Shown here: positions 24,186-33,500 of the stretch, piece by piece
How positions within the stretch are numbered: the first letter of the stretch is position 1
How the letters are laid out: each line of letters opens with the position of its first letter
Assembly: GCF_022601895.1 (NCBI RefSeq)
Contig: NZ_JAKVIO010000036.1
Span: 1 to 42,044, forward strand
Reading direction: 5' to 3'
DNA: 42,044 bases
DNA from: Sphingomonas sp. LaA6.9
GTDB lineage: Bacteria; Pseudomonadota; Alphaproteobacteria; Sphingomonadales; Sphingomonadaceae
The notes under the pieces: generated by a model
Told to the model about the DNA's origin: nothing
The model's input: the letters and a program-made list of their open reading frames with translations, nothing else
The model's database searches: none
Made by a program: the position numbers and the translations under genes

Positions 24186-24205
24186 TTGGAACGCCAGCGT
24201 TCCAA
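24186..24205. promoter_or_regulatory. Perfect dyad before the iron-permease-like gene
   Basis: TTGGAACG-CCAG-CGTTCCAA is an exact 8+4+8 inverted repeat, 78 bases upstream of the ATG at 24284 and in the divergent region shared with the exported-protein gene. It could be an operator or a leader hairpin. It is not an EcfG promoter, because the GGAAC and CGTT elements are only 5 bases apart. Confidence 0.42.
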
Positions 24206-24283
24206 GTGAAGTGCGCGACGCTGCTTGCCTCGACACGCGCAAGGACACAGCATGCCCGCCGCAAATCGCCACAGGGGGCCACA

Positions 24284-24682
<399 letters not shown>

Positions 24683-24708
24683 GCGCTCGGCATCAGGGGC
24701 GGGACTCG

Positions 24709-24764
24709 TCGAACCCTCTCCCGCAAAGGCGGGACAGGGTTCGATCCGCCATGTCCGTCGGACA
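24709..24764. terminator. Twin hairpins between convergent genes
   Basis: The first hairpin (24709-24744) has 16-base arms, TCGAACCCTCTCCCGC and its complement with one mismatch, and an AAAG loop. The second (24752-24764) is TGTCC-GTC-GGACA. Together they fill the space between the iron-permease-like gene and the chemoreceptor gene, which converge here. A two-way transcription stop is likely. Confidence 0.65.
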
Positions 24765-24779
24765 GTCTGGCCAGCTGCC

Positions 24780-26666
24780 TCAGAAATCCTGCCAGTCGCC
24801 CCGGGCGGCCGCAGTGCGCCCGGCCGCGGCGTTCGCCTTCGCCATGGCCGCGACGGGCAAGGTCCTGATCGCTGTGGCAGAGGCATCGTCCTTTTTGACG
24901 ATTCGCGCGGCGACTCGCGTCGCGGTTGCGCGATCCCCGATCCGGAACTGGCCCGCCTTCTCGGTCAGCGCCACGGTTTCGACGCTAAGGTTGCGCGCGG
25001 CGGCCGAGGTTTCCTCGACCATCGCGGCGTTCTGCTGTGTCGACTGATCCATGCTCATCACCGCAACGCTGATCTGCGTGATCGCGGAAGCCTGCGCCTG
25101 ATTGTCGGTGGCCATGCGCCCCAGCAGATCATGCACCTCGCCGACACCCGCGGAGATTTCGGTCAGCGCGCCATCGATCTTCTGGACCGCGTCGACCGCC
25201 GAGACGATGTCGCTCTGCGTCACGGTCAGCTGATCGCGTGCGCGCTTCGCCTCCTCTTCGGCGCGCATGGCGAGCGCGCTGACCAGATCCGCGACGACGG
25301 CAAAGCCGCGCCCGGCGTCGCCCGCGCGTCCGGCTTCGACCGCCGCGTTCATCGCGAGCACGCGCGTCTGGAAGGCGATCTTGTCGACACCCTCGATGAC
25401 CTCGTCGATACCCTTGGCGCTCTGGCGCACGCGGCCCATGGCCTGAACCGCCTCGTCGGCGACCGAGCGGCCGCCCGAAACCGTGGTGATCGCCTCATCC
25501 GCGCGCGTCACCGTCACGCCCGCCGCCTTTGCGGTCGCCTTGATACGCTCGTCGATCTGTGCAAGCGCGGCTGAAGTCTCTTCAAGGCTCGCCGCGTTGC
25601 TCTCGGTGCGGCGTGCAAGATCTTCGGAAGCGTGGGCGATTTCGCCCGATCCGGTGCGCAGCGTCTGGGCGCTTTCGGTCACCGCGCCGATCAGATCGCG
25701 CAGGTTGGTGAGCGCCGAATTGAAGTTGGCGCGCAGCTCGGCATAGTTTTGCGGGAACTCCACCCTGATCTCGGCGGTAAGGTCGCCTTCAGCCACATTG
25801 GCGAGGCGTTCGGACACCGTATCGACCACGAATTTCTGGTCCGCATCGGCGCGCGCCTTCTCGGCGGCCGCCTGTTCCTGCGCCACCGCGGCGTCGCGAA
25901 ACACCTCGACGGCCTTGGCCATGTCGCCCACTTCATCCGCACGCTCGGTGCCGGGCACCGCGATCCGGTTGTTGCCCTGGGACAGGCTGCGCATCGCATC
26001 CTGCAGGCGCGCCAGCGGCGCGACGATCGCGGCGCGCGCGACCAGGATCGCGACCGCGAGGCCGCCTGCCACGCCGATCAGGCTGATCACCAGCATCCAT
26101 GTCGACATTGACGCTGCCTGCGCCTGGAGCGCTGCGGTGTCGGCGTCGCTCTGCTTGACGCGGTCGATCGTCAGATCGCCCAGGGCGGAGTTCATGGCCT
26201 CCAGCTCGTCGTCCGCCCTGGCGAGGAGTTGCGCCGCCTCGGCCTTGCGATTCTGCGTGCTGAGGCCGACCGCCTGCCGCGTCGTATCGTGAACGCCGTC
26301 ATAGCGCTGGCGCAGCGAGGCAATCGCGTCGGCCAGGCTCGGATCGGACTCCTTTGCGTCCTCCAGATTCTTCAGGCCCCTTTCATAGGATTTCTGAAGC
26401 AACTCCGGAGCCGCGCGACCCTTTTCGCTGTTGCCGTCATAGGAAAGCGCGCGATAGCCGATATAGACCAGATCGGTGGCGCGGCGGTTGGCGCGGCTGA
26501 GATCGGTGTTGGCCGGCAGCGAATTGACGATCAGCGAGGTATAGCCCTGATCGACCTGACCCAGCGTGCGATGGCTCAGCAAGGCGATGCCAAGCGTGAG
26601 CAGCCCCAGCATCCCCAGCAACGCGGCAACCTTGGTCGCGATCTTCATGCTCTTAAAAGTGGTCAT
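24780..26666 (-). CDS. Methyl-accepting chemotaxis protein with CheR tether
   Basis: This is a transmembrane chemoreceptor of 628 residues. Membrane segment 1 is at about 10-30. A helical periplasmic four-helix-bundle sensor follows (about 31-185, with TDLSRANRRATDLVYIGYRA). Membrane segment 2 is MLVISLIGVAGGLAVAILVA, then a HAMP domain and the long coiled-coil signalling hairpin. The hairpin tip reads VDKIAFQTRVLAMNAAVEAG and RAGDAGRGFAVVADLVSALA, the conserved site for CheA/CheW. The very last residues, DWQDF, fit the W-x-x-F pentapeptide that tethers the CheR methyltransferase. No che genes are nearby. GGAGGG precedes the ATG at 26666. Confidence 0.93.
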   Translation of the reverse strand: MTTFKSMKIATKVAALLGMLGLLTLGIALLSHRTLGQVDQGYTSLIVNSLPANTDLSRANRRATDLVYIGYRALSYDGNSEKGRAAPELLQKSYERGLKNLEDAKESDPSLADAIASLRQRYDGVHDTTRQAVGLSTQNRKAEAAQLLARADDELEAMNSALGDLTIDRVKQSDADTAALQAQAASMSTWMLVISLIGVAGGLAVAILVARAAIVAPLARLQDAMRSLSQGNNRIAVPGTERADEVGDMAKAVEVFRDAAVAQEQAAAEKARADADQKFVVDTVSERLANVAEGDLTAEIRVEFPQNYAELRANFNSALTNLRDLIGAVTESAQTLRTGSGEIAHASEDLARRTESNAASLEETSAALAQIDERIKATAKAAGVTVTRADEAITTVSGGRSVADEAVQAMGRVRQSAKGIDEVIEGVDKIAFQTRVLAMNAAVEAGRAGDAGRGFAVVADLVSALAMRAEEEAKRARDQLTVTQSDIVSAVDAVQKIDGALTEISAGVGEVHDLLGRMATDNQAQASAITQISVAVMSMDQSTQQNAAMVEETSAAARNLSVETVALTEKAGQFRIGDRATATRVAARIVKKDDASATAIRTLPVAAMAKANAAAGRTAAARGDWQDF

Positions 26667-26825
26667 TTGCCCTCCATGCCTCCATCAGGCGGCAGGAAGA
26701 TCGGCCGCCAATATCGATGAATTATAGAGGCGCAGAAGCGGTCGCGTGCCGGAGTCGCGCCAAATACTGGCGTGGACGATCGACCCGAACCGTCCAGTTG
26801 ATCAGAGGTCAGACCAAGTCATTCA

Positions 26826-26890
26826 ATCAATATAATATGTTAGTTGATATTGATGCGGCGCGTAGCATTTGCGTCTTGTCTCGCCGCATC
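26826..26890. repeat. Two inverted repeats in the prs-chemoreceptor space
   Basis: ATCAATAT (26826-26833) pairs with ATATTGAT (26847-26854), and GATGCGGCG (26852-26860) pairs with CGCCGCATC (26882-26890). Both are exact. Read on the minus strand, the second follows the prs stop by 14 bases and runs into an AT-rich stretch, so it may be the prs terminator. The first lies in AT-rich DNA that could hold the chemoreceptor promoter. The rest of 26667-26903 shows nothing I recognise. Confidence 0.45.
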
Positions 26891-26903
26891 GGCAGAGCCG
26901 CGT

Positions 26904-27839
26904 TCAGTCGAACAGGCTCGAGACCGAGCTTTCGTCGGCGATGCGGCGGATCGCTTCGGCGAGCAGCGGTGCGATCGTCAGGTGACGGATCTTCTTCGCG
27001 TCCTTGATGATCTCATGGCTGCCGATCGAGTCGGAGATGACGAGCTCGGCGAGTTCCGAGCCCTCGACGCGCGCGACCGCGCCGCCCGAGAGCACGCCGT
27101 GCGTGCAGTAGGCGACGACATCCTCGGCGCCCGCGGCTTTCAGCGCGGCGGCAGCGTTGCACAGCGTGCCCGCCGAATCGACGATGTCGTCGATCAGGAT
27201 GCAGAAGCGGCCCTCGACGTCGCCGATGATGTTCATCACCTCCGATTCGCCCGCGCGCTCGCGGCGCTTGTCGACGATGGCGAGCGGGGCGTTGTCGAGT
27301 CGCTTGGCGAGCGCACGCGCGCGCACCACGCCGCCGACGTCGGGCGATACGACCATGATGTTCTTGCCGCCGAAGCGCGCCTGGATGTCCGCCGACATCA
27401 CGGGCGCGGCATAGAGATTGTCGGTCGGGATATCGAAAAAGCCCTGAATCTGGCCTGCGTGCAGGTCGACCGAGAGCACGCGGTCGGCGCCCGCGGTGGT
27501 GATCAGATTGGCGACGAGCTTGGCCGAGATCGGCGTGCGCGGGCCGGGCTTCCGGTCTTGGCGGGCATAGCCGAAATAGGGGAGCACCGCGGTGATCCGC
27601 TTGGCCGATGCGCGCTTGAGCGCGTCGATGCAGATCAGCAGCTCCATCAGATTGTCGTTGGCGGGGTATGCCGTCGACTGCAGGACGAACACGTCTTCGC
27701 CACGCACATTTTCATGAATTTCCACGAAAACTTCCTCATCGGCGAAGCGGCGAACGCTCGCGTCGGTGAGGGGGATCTCCAGATATTCGGCGATCGCCTT
27801 GGCAAGCGGCAGGTTCGAATTGCCGGTGAGAAGTTTCAT
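26904..27839 (-). CDS. prs: Ribose-phosphate pyrophosphokinase
   Basis: This enzyme makes PRPP from ribose 5-phosphate and ATP, the precursor of nucleotides, histidine, tryptophan and NAD. The protein has 311 residues. It starts [20 protein letters not shown]. The ATP site has [20 protein letters not shown], the flexible catalytic loop carries [10 protein letters not shown], and the PRPP site is [17 protein letters not shown]. It is divergent from nadE across 109 bases holding a CCCCTTT/AAAGGGG dyad (27874-27908). PRPP and NAD synthesis are linked metabolically. Confidence 0.96.
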   Translation of the reverse strand: MKLLTGNSNLPLAKAIAEYLEIPLTDASVRRFADEEVFVEIHENVRGEDVFVLQSTAYPANDNLMELLICIDALKRASAKRITAVLPYFGYARQDRKPGPRTPISAKLVANLITTAGADRVLSVDLHAGQIQGFFDIPTDNLYAAPVMSADIQARFGGKNIMVVSPDVGGVVRARALAKRLDNAPLAIVDKRRERAGESEVMNIIGDVEGRFCILIDDIVDSAGTLCNAAAALKAAGAEDVVAYCTHGVLSGGAVARVEGSELAELVISDSIGSHEIIKDAKKIRHLTIAPLLAEAIRRIADESSVSSLFD

Positions 27840-27948
27840 GAGTGCTGGTCCCGCGCCGTTTCCCGATTGCCCGCCCCTTTAGTCATCGAAGTGCAATCAT
27901 GAAAGGGGGCATTGCCGCAGCGGGCGCGGCTGCCTAATGCGTGGAGCC

Positions 27949-29601
27949 ATGACCGACCGGCTAACCATTGCGCTTGCACAGCTTTCGCAGCGCGTCGGCG
28001 ACATCACCGGCAATGCCGATGCGATGCTCGAATGGCGCAAGGCAACGCGCGCCGACCTGATCGTCTATCCCGAGCTCCAGCTCATCGGCTATCCGCCCGA
28101 GGATCTCGTGCTCAAGCCCGCGCTGATCGAGCGCGCGGGCGTGGAGCTTGCGCGGCTTGCAAAGGCCACGGCGGACGGCGGCCCCGCGATGATCGTCGGC
28201 ACCGTCCTGCTCGAGGATGGCAAGCTCTACAACGCACTCACCTTGCTCGACGGTGGCAGGGTTGTCGCGATAACGCGCAAGCGCGAACTGCCCAATTACG
28301 GCACCTTCGATGAAAAGCGGCTGTTCGAGCCCGCTCCCCTTCCTGACCCGATCGTCTTTCGCGGGGTGAAGCTCGGCCTGCCGATCTGCGAGGACATCTG
28401 GTTCCCGACGGTGTGCGCGCACCTCAAGGCGCGGGGCGCCGAGCTTCTGATCGCGCCGCATGGCAGCCCCTATGAGATCGACAAGGACGATCTGCGCGCA
28501 AATGGCATCGCGGCCGCGCGCGTGCAGGAGACCGGGCTGCCGCTCGTCTTCCTCAACCGTGTCGGCGGGCAGGACGAGATCGTCTTCGACGGCGCCTCAT
28601 TCGTACTCAATGCCGATGGCGAACTCGTGCACCAGCTTCCCGACTGGGAGGAGACGCTCGTCGATACGGTGTGGGAGCGTGGGCCAGGCGGCTGGCGCTG
28701 CGTGCCCGGCGAACTGCACACGCTCGATCCGCATCCCGCCGATGTCTATCACGCGATGGTCGTCGGCCTGCGCGATTACGTGAACACCAACCGCTTCCCG
28801 GGCGTGGTGCTCGGCTTGTCGGGCGGGATCGATTCGGCGATCTGCGCCGCGATCGCCGCCGATGCGCTGGGCCCCGAGCGCGTCTGGTGCGTGATGCTGC
28901 CCAGCCGCTTCACCAGCCAGGAAAGCCTCGACGATGCCGCTGAGTGCGCGGCGATGATCGGCTGCAAGCTCGACACCATTCCCATTGCCCCTGCGGTCGA
29001 GGCGTTCGACACCATGCTCTCCGACAGTTTCGCCGATCGCAGCGTCGACATCACCGAGGAGAATATCCAGTCGCGCATTCGCGGCGTGACCTTGATGGCG
29101 CTCTCAAACAAGTTCGGCCACATGCTGCTGACCACGGGCAACAAGTCGGAGATGTCGGTCGGCTATGCCACCATCTATGGCGATATGGCGGGCGGCTATA
29201 ATCCGCTGAAGGACGCCTACAAGACGACGGTCTTCGAGATCTCGCGCTGGCGCAACGGGAACCTCCCGCGGCTTGGCCTCGGCCCCGACGGCCCGGTCAT
29301 CCCCGAACGCATCATCACCAAGCCGCCCTCGGCCGAGCTGCGCCCCGACCAGAAGGATTCGGACAGCCTGCCCCCCTATGAAGAGCTCGATGCGATCCTG
29401 CACGGGCTCGTCGAGGAGGAACTGTCGGTTGACGATGTCGCGGCGCGCGGCTTCAACCGCGCCACCGTCGCGCGGATCGAGCGGCTGCTCTATATCGCCG
29501 AATACAAGCGCCGCCAGGCCCCTCCCGGCGTCAAGCTCGGCAAGCGCAATTTCGGCCGCGACCGCCGCTATCCCATCACCAACGCATTCAGGACGTCATG
29601 A
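27949..29601 (+). CDS. nadE: Glutamine-dependent NAD+ synthetase
   Basis: This enzyme converts nicotinic acid adenine dinucleotide to NAD, using ammonia released from glutamine by its own nitrilase-type domain. The protein has 550 residues. The glutaminase triad is Glu42 (YPELQLIGYPPEDL), Lys111 (KRELPNYGTFDE) and Cys147 (GLPICEDIWFP). The synthetase half has the ATP P-loop LGLSGGIDSA and TTGNKSEMSVGYATIYGDMA. The start at 27949 (MTDRLT) is preferred; GGAG lies just before it at short spacing. It overlaps gltX by 4 bases (ATGA), implying translational coupling. Confidence 0.95.
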   Translation: MTDRLTIALAQLSQRVGDITGNADAMLEWRKATRADLIVYPELQLIGYPPEDLVLKPALIERAGVELARLAKATADGGPAMIVGTVLLEDGKLYNALTLLDGGRVVAITRKRELPNYGTFDEKRLFEPAPLPDPIVFRGVKLGLPICEDIWFPTVCAHLKARGAELLIAPHGSPYEIDKDDLRANGIAAARVQETGLPLVFLNRVGGQDEIVFDGASFVLNADGELVHQLPDWEETLVDTVWERGPGGWRCVPGELHTLDPHPADVYHAMVVGLRDYVNTNRFPGVVLGLSGGIDSAICAAIAADALGPERVWCVMLPSRFTSQESLDDAAECAAMIGCKLDTIPIAPAVEAFDTMLSDSFADRSVDITEENIQSRIRGVTLMALSNKFGHMLLTTGNKSEMSVGYATIYGDMAGGYNPLKDAYKTTVFEISRWRNGNLPRLGLGPDGPVIPERIITKPPSAELRPDQKDSDSLPPYEELDAILHGLVEEELSVDDVAARGFNRATVARIERLLYIAEYKRRQAPPGVKLGKRNFGRDRRYPITNAFRTS

Positions 29602-30935
29602 CCGTCGTAACCCGTTTTGCTCCCTCGCCCACCGGCCGGCTCCATGTCGGCAACATCCGCACCGCGCTCCATAACTGGATGTGGGCGAAGAAGCATGGCG
29701 GGCGCTTCCTGCTCAGGATCGACGACACCGACGCCGAGCGTTCGACCGAGGAAAATGTCACCGCGATCCGCGCCGATCTCGCATGGCTCGGGCTGGGCTG
29801 GGACGGCGAAGCGCGCCAGTCCGAACGCTTCGCGCTCTATGAGCAAAGGTTCGAGGCGCTCAAGGCATCGGGCCGCGTCTATCCGGCTTACGAGACCGCG
29901 CAGGAGCTCGACCTCAAGCGCAAGGTGCTGCTCGGGCGGGGATTGCCGCCCGTCTATGACCGCGGCGCGCTGGCGCTCAGCGATGCCGAGCGTGCAACGT
30001 TCGAGGCCGAAGGGCGCCGGCCGCACTGGCGCTTCAGGCTCGATCACGACACGCCGATCGCGTGGCATGACCTGATCCGCGGCGAGCAGCGCTTCGACCC
30101 GCATCTGCTCTCCGATCCCGTCATCCGCCGCGCCGATGGCAGCTGGCTCTACATGCTCCCTTCGGCGATCGACGATGTCGACATGGGCATCACGCATGTC
30201 GTGCGCGGCGAGGATCATGTTTCCAACACCGCAGCACAGCTTCAGATGTTCTCGGCCCTCGGCGCAGAGGCTCCGCAATTCGCGCATGAGGCGCTGCTGA
30301 CGGGGAGCGAGGGCAAGCTCTCCAAGCGTCTCGGCTCACTCGGCGTCGATCATTTCCGTGAGGCGGGGATCGAGCCGGTCACGATCATCACCAAGCTCGC
30401 GCGCATCGGCACCAGCGACCCCGTCGAGGCGGTGACCGATCCGCAACCGCTGGTCGACAGCTTCGACTTCGCGCATTTCGGCCGCGCGCCCGCGCGCTTC
30501 GACGAGGCCGAACTGGCGCAGCTCAACGCACGCATCGTTCATCAGCTCGATTTCGCGGTGGTCGCCGATCGTCTGCCCGCGGGCATGGACGAGGCTGCAT
30601 GGGCGGCCATCCGTCCCAATCTCGAGACGGTCGATCAGGCATCGGACTGGTGGGCGGTGGTCGAGGGGCCCGTCACCGGGACCGATATCGCCGATGAGGA
30701 CCGCGCCTATCTGGGCGAAGCCGCAAAGGCCGCAGCCGAGATCGACTGGTCCGCCGATCCCTGGCACGCACTGACGGCCACGCTCAAGGAGGCGACGGGG
30801 CGCAAGGGCAAGCCGCTCTTCCTGCCGCTGCGCCGCGCGCTCACCGGGCGTGATCACGGCCCCGACATGGCGGCGCTGCTGCCGCTGATCGGCCGCGAGC
30901 GCGCGCTTGCGCGGCTTGCCGCCGTCGCGGACTGA
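29598..30935 (+). CDS. gltX: Glutamate--tRNA ligase
   Basis: This class I aminoacyl-tRNA synthetase charges tRNA-Glu, and in many alphaproteobacteria a paralogue also charges tRNA-Gln before amidation. The protein has 445 residues. The HIGH motif appears as FAPSPTGRLHVGNIRTALHN, and the KMSKS loop as GKLSKRLGS. The shorter C-terminal anticodon domain and the GRLHVGN signature fit one of the two alphaproteobacterial GltX types. Which of the two tRNAs it prefers cannot be told here. Its stop overlaps the next gene by one base. Confidence 0.95.
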   Translation: MTVVTRFAPSPTGRLHVGNIRTALHNWMWAKKHGGRFLLRIDDTDAERSTEENVTAIRADLAWLGLGWDGEARQSERFALYEQRFEALKASGRVYPAYETAQELDLKRKVLLGRGLPPVYDRGALALSDAERATFEAEGRRPHWRFRLDHDTPIAWHDLIRGEQRFDPHLLSDPVIRRADGSWLYMLPSAIDDVDMGITHVVRGEDHVSNTAAQLQMFSALGAEAPQFAHEALLTGSEGKLSKRLGSLGVDHFREAGIEPVTIITKLARIGTSDPVEAVTDPQPLVDSFDFAHFGRAPARFDEAELAQLNARIVHQLDFAVVADRLPAGMDEAAWAAIRPNLETVDQASDWWAVVEGPVTGTDIADEDRAYLGEAAKAAAEIDWSADPWHALTATLKEATGRKGKPLFLPLRRALTGRDHGPDMAALLPLIGRERALARLAAVAD

Positions 30936-31117
30936 TGGCCGAGATCATCAACCTGCGGCTGGCGCGCAAGGCGAAAACGCGTGCCGATGCAGCGCAGAAG
31001 GCCAGCGAGAACCGCGCGAAATTCGGTAGGACGGGCGCGCAAAAGGCGGCCGACAAGGCTCAACATGAGCGCCACGAACGCGCGCTCGATCAGGCTAAAC
31101 GCGACACCGACGACTAG
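30935..31117 (+). CDS. DUF4169 family protein
   Basis: A 60-residue, very basic and charged protein begins MAEIINLRLARKAKTRADAA, the conserved start of the DUF4169 family, with the ENRAKFGRTGAQKA segment. It is probably one long helix. Function is unknown. The start codon overlaps the gltX stop (TGATG), so it is translated as part of the nadE-gltX operon. Confidence 0.85.
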   Translation: MAEIINLRLARKAKTRADAAQKASENRAKFGRTGAQKAADKAQHERHERALDQAKRDTDD

Positions 31118-31164
31118 ATCGCGATACCATAGGCCGGGAACGTCGTGGTTATCGGACGCCCAGG

Positions 31165-31288
31165 TTCCTCCCCGGAACGGGGAGGGGGACCACGCGAAGC
31201 GTGGTGGAGGGGTTGGCGCGAACGCACCCATTCGGCGCCGCCCCTGCGTCAGCCCATCGGGCTGCCACCTCCCCGTACCGGCGAGGAA
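31165..31288. repeat. Palindromic intergenic repeat (REP-like)
   Basis: Three hairpins lie within 124 bases: CCTCCCC-GGAAC-GGGGAGG (31167-31185), ACCACGC-GAA-GCGTGGT (31189-31205) and AGCCC-ATC-GGGCT (31251-31263). TTCCTC and GAGGAA at the two ends are complementary. This composition resembles short palindromic elements scattered between genes in sphingomonad genomes. No gene is seen in 31118-31438 apart from this and the tonB control region. Confidence 0.65.
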
Positions 31289-31361
31289 CTTACGGTCGCA
31301 AACTCGTCCGGTAGCTCTATGAAGCGACGACGTCGCGGCCCATTGCCGTCGCGAAACAGTC

Positions 31362-31392
31362 TTGCGCGAATAATGTAATGATGTAACATTAT
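31362..31392 (+). promoter_or_regulatory. tonB promoter and operator candidate
   Basis: TTGCGC (31362-31367) and TAACAT (31384-31389) stand 16 bases apart and could be the -35 and -10 of tonB. Over them lies an exact dyad ATAATGT-N9-ACATTAT (31370-31392), loosely like a Fur box. Its 19-base part ATGTAATGATGTAACATTA (31373-31391) matches 16 of 19 bases with a site before exbD. Confidence 0.5.
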
Positions 31393-31438
31393 CTTCACGC
31401 GGTGCCTGCCGTGGCGCCGCTCCGAGGAGGAGGACGTC

Positions 31439-32095
31439 ATGCACAGCGCAGGAGGCTATCTCGACCAGAAAACCCGCAGCCCCACGAGCATGGGCGCTGC
31501 GATCGCGATCAACGCAGGGATCATCGGCGCTTTGCTGTTGAGCAGCCCCGAGATCATTCCGGAAGGAATCAAATATATCCGCCTGATCCCGATCGAAGAG
31601 GCGCCGGATCCCGCGCCCGTTCCACCCGATCCGCCCAAACAGAAGGTCGAGCCGCAGCAGACGGCCCCAAGCCAGATCACGCCGGGCGAGACCATATTCC
31701 CCAGCGAGCCGGACTTCGTTGTGCCCGGGACGACCGTCGATCCGCCGCCTCTCCCCGGCACGGGAGAAGGCACGGGCACGCTCGTCCAGGATCCGCCGCG
31801 CCCGTCGGTCTTCATCGGCCCCAAGATCAACACCAAATATCTGAACGCCTTCCAGCCGCCCTATCCCCCGGGCAAACAGCGGCTTGGTGAGGAGGGCGTC
31901 GTCGTCGTGCGCGTGCTCGTCGGCTCCGATGGTCGCGTGAAGCAGGTCGCGCGCATTTCGGCCGCCGACGACGCCTTTTACGAGGTCACCGTCCAGCAGG
32001 CACTGAAGAAATGGCGCTTTACCCCCGCCACGCGCGACGGCGTTGCGGTCGAGGGCTGGCGCGAGATGACGGTGCGCTTCGAGATCACGGACTGA
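31439..32095 (+). CDS. Energy transducer TonB
   Basis: TonB carries proton-motive energy from the ExbB-ExbD complex to outer-membrane receptors for siderophores, vitamin B12 or sugars. The protein has 218 residues. One membrane anchor (MGAAIAINAGIIGALLLSSP) is followed by a Pro-rich periplasmic spacer (about 50-125; EEAPDPAPVPPDPPKQ). The C-terminal TonB domain (about 130-218) has YPPGKQRLGEEGVVVVRVLV, KKWRFTPATRDG and the final strand EMTVRFEI. The start follows GAGGAGGAGG. The anchor lacks the usual SHLS histidine and reads GAAIAINAG. exbD is not adjacent but 6 kb away on the other strand, with a similar upstream motif. Confidence 0.9.
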   Translation: MHSAGGYLDQKTRSPTSMGAAIAINAGIIGALLLSSPEIIPEGIKYIRLIPIEEAPDPAPVPPDPPKQKVEPQQTAPSQITPGETIFPSEPDFVVPGTTVDPPPLPGTGEGTGTLVQDPPRPSVFIGPKINTKYLNAFQPPYPPGKQRLGEEGVVVVRVLVGSDGRVKQVARISAADDAFYEVTVQQALKKWRFTPATRDGVAVEGWREMTVRFEITD

Positions 32096-32124
32096 CCCGC
32101 CCAACCGGCCGGGGGTGGAATCGC

Positions 32125-32502
32125 ATGGCCCAAACGACTATCTTGGCCGCCATGGCAATCTTCCCCCGGCCCGTCTCTCCCCGGCGCGCACTCCGCGATC
32201 TGCGCGGATTCCTCGCGATGCGGCAGAAGCATGAGCTGATCTTCGGCTTCCTGTCGATCACGATCACCACGCTGCTGATGGCGGGCTTCTACGTCGATTC
32301 GCGCGTCGAAAAGCCGTGGAAGCGCGACATCCAGTATGTCGAGAGCTGGCCGCTCGACCGCAGCCTCGAACAGATTCGCGCGCAGCAGAAGATCGACGCG
32401 GAAAAGAAGAAGGTGCTCCAGGCCGAACTCGAAAAGAGGAAGCAGGAACGCATGGAGCAGTTCCGCAAGGTCGACCGGCAGCTGGACGCGCTCGGGCTTT
32501 GA
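32125..32502 (+). CDS. Small membrane protein with coiled coil, unknown function
   Basis: A 125-residue protein has one membrane segment (HELIFGFLSITITTLLMAGF) and a C-terminal coiled coil rich in Lys, Glu and Gln (about 75-120; IDAEKKKVLQAELEKRKQER). The orientation is probably N-in with the coiled coil outside, but this is uncertain. The start may be 32125 (GGTGGA upstream) or 32152. It overlaps ribD by 4 bases and follows tonB by 29 bases. I recognise no family. Confidence 0.65.
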   Translation: MAQTTILAAMAIFPRPVSPRRALRDLRGFLAMRQKHELIFGFLSITITTLLMAGFYVDSRVEKPWKRDIQYVESWPLDRSLEQIRAQQKIDAEKKKVLQAELEKRKQERMEQFRKVDRQLDALGL

Positions 32503-33500
32503 ACCGCGACGCGCGCTGGATGGCCGCGGCGCTCGCGCTGTCGGAACGCACGCGCGGGGCGACCGCACCCAATCCCAATGTCGGCTGTGTGATCGTCAGG
32601 GACGGCATCGTCGTCGGCCGTGGCTGGACCCAGCCGGGCGGGCGTCCACATGCCGAGGCAATGTCGCTGGAGCAGGCGGGTGACACAGCACGCGGCGCGA
32701 CCGCCTATGTGACGCTCGAGCCCTGCGCGCACCAAAGCCAGCGCGGCCCCGCCTGCGCCGACCTGCTTGTCGCAGCCGGCGTCGCGCGCGTCGTCATCGC
32801 GCTGGGCGATCCCGATCCGCGTACCGACGGACGCGGTATTGAGCGCCTGCGGGATGCGGGCATCGCGATATCCGAAGGTATCAGCGGTGACGCGGTGCGC
32901 CGCGCGATGGCGGGTTTCCTCACCCGTCGTGCGCATGGCCGCCCGCATGTGACGCTGAAGCTCGCCATGTCGCTCGACGGCTGCATCGCGCTCGTCAGCG
33001 GCGCAAGCCGCTGGATCACGGGCGATGCGGCGCGCGCACACACACATCTGGAGCGTTCGCGCCACGAGATGATCCTGGTGGGGCGCGGCACCTATGACGC
33101 CGACGCACCCCGGCTCGACGTACGCTTGCCCGGGCTTGAGCCGCGAAGCCCCCGACGCGCGCTGCTGACGCGTGGCGATCCCCCTTCGGGCTGGGAATCG
33201 GTGCGCGATCCGCGTGCGATCGGCGCGCTCGAGGATGTCGACCATCTGCTCGTCGAGGGCGGCGCTGCAACCGCGGCCTCCTTCCTTGCCGCCGATCTCG
33301 TCGACCGACTGCTGCTCTATCGCGCGCCGATCCTGATCGGGCACGGCAAGGCGGCGCTCGGCGATATCGGGCTCGAACGGCTCGACGACGCGCATGGCCG
33401 CTGGCGGCTTTCGGACACGCGGCCGCTTGGCAGCGACCGGCTCGAAGTCTACGAGCGCATGCGGGAGAACGAAGTATCGACCACAGGCCGCTCATCCTGA
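32499..33500 (+). CDS. ribD: Riboflavin deaminase/reductase
   Basis: This bifunctional enzyme carries out the second and third steps of riboflavin synthesis, deaminating and then reducing the pyrimidine intermediate. The protein has about 333 residues. The zinc deaminase half has APNPNVGCVIV, the catalytic GGRPHAEAMSL and PCAHQSQRGPAC (zinc ligands). The reductase half has RPHVTLKLAMSLDGCIA, SRWITGDAARAHTHLERS and DHLLVEGGAATAASFLAADL. The start is placed at TTG 32499 (overlap TTGA with the upstream gene); the next ATG at 32520 would cut into the first helix. The last two codons and the stop lie inside a palindromic repeat. Confidence 0.92.
   Translation: MNRDARWMAAALALSERTRGATAPNPNVGCVIVRDGIVVGRGWTQPGGRPHAEAMSLEQAGDTARGATAYVTLEPCAHQSQRGPACADLLVAAGVARVVIALGDPDPRTDGRGIERLRDAGIAISEGISGDAVRRAMAGFLTRRAHGRPHVTLKLAMSLDGCIALVSGASRWITGDAARAHTHLERSRHEMILVGRGTYDADAPRLDVRLPGLEPRSPRRALLTRGDPPSGWESVRDPRAIGALEDVDHLLVEGGAATAASFLAADLVDRLLLYRAPILIGHGKAALGDIGLERLDDAHGRWRLSDTRPLGSDRLEVYERMRENEVSTTGRSS

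Noticed and set aside
24186-24205. General-stress (EcfG) promoter GGAAC...CGTT
   Set aside because: The two elements are 5 bases apart and not 16-17.
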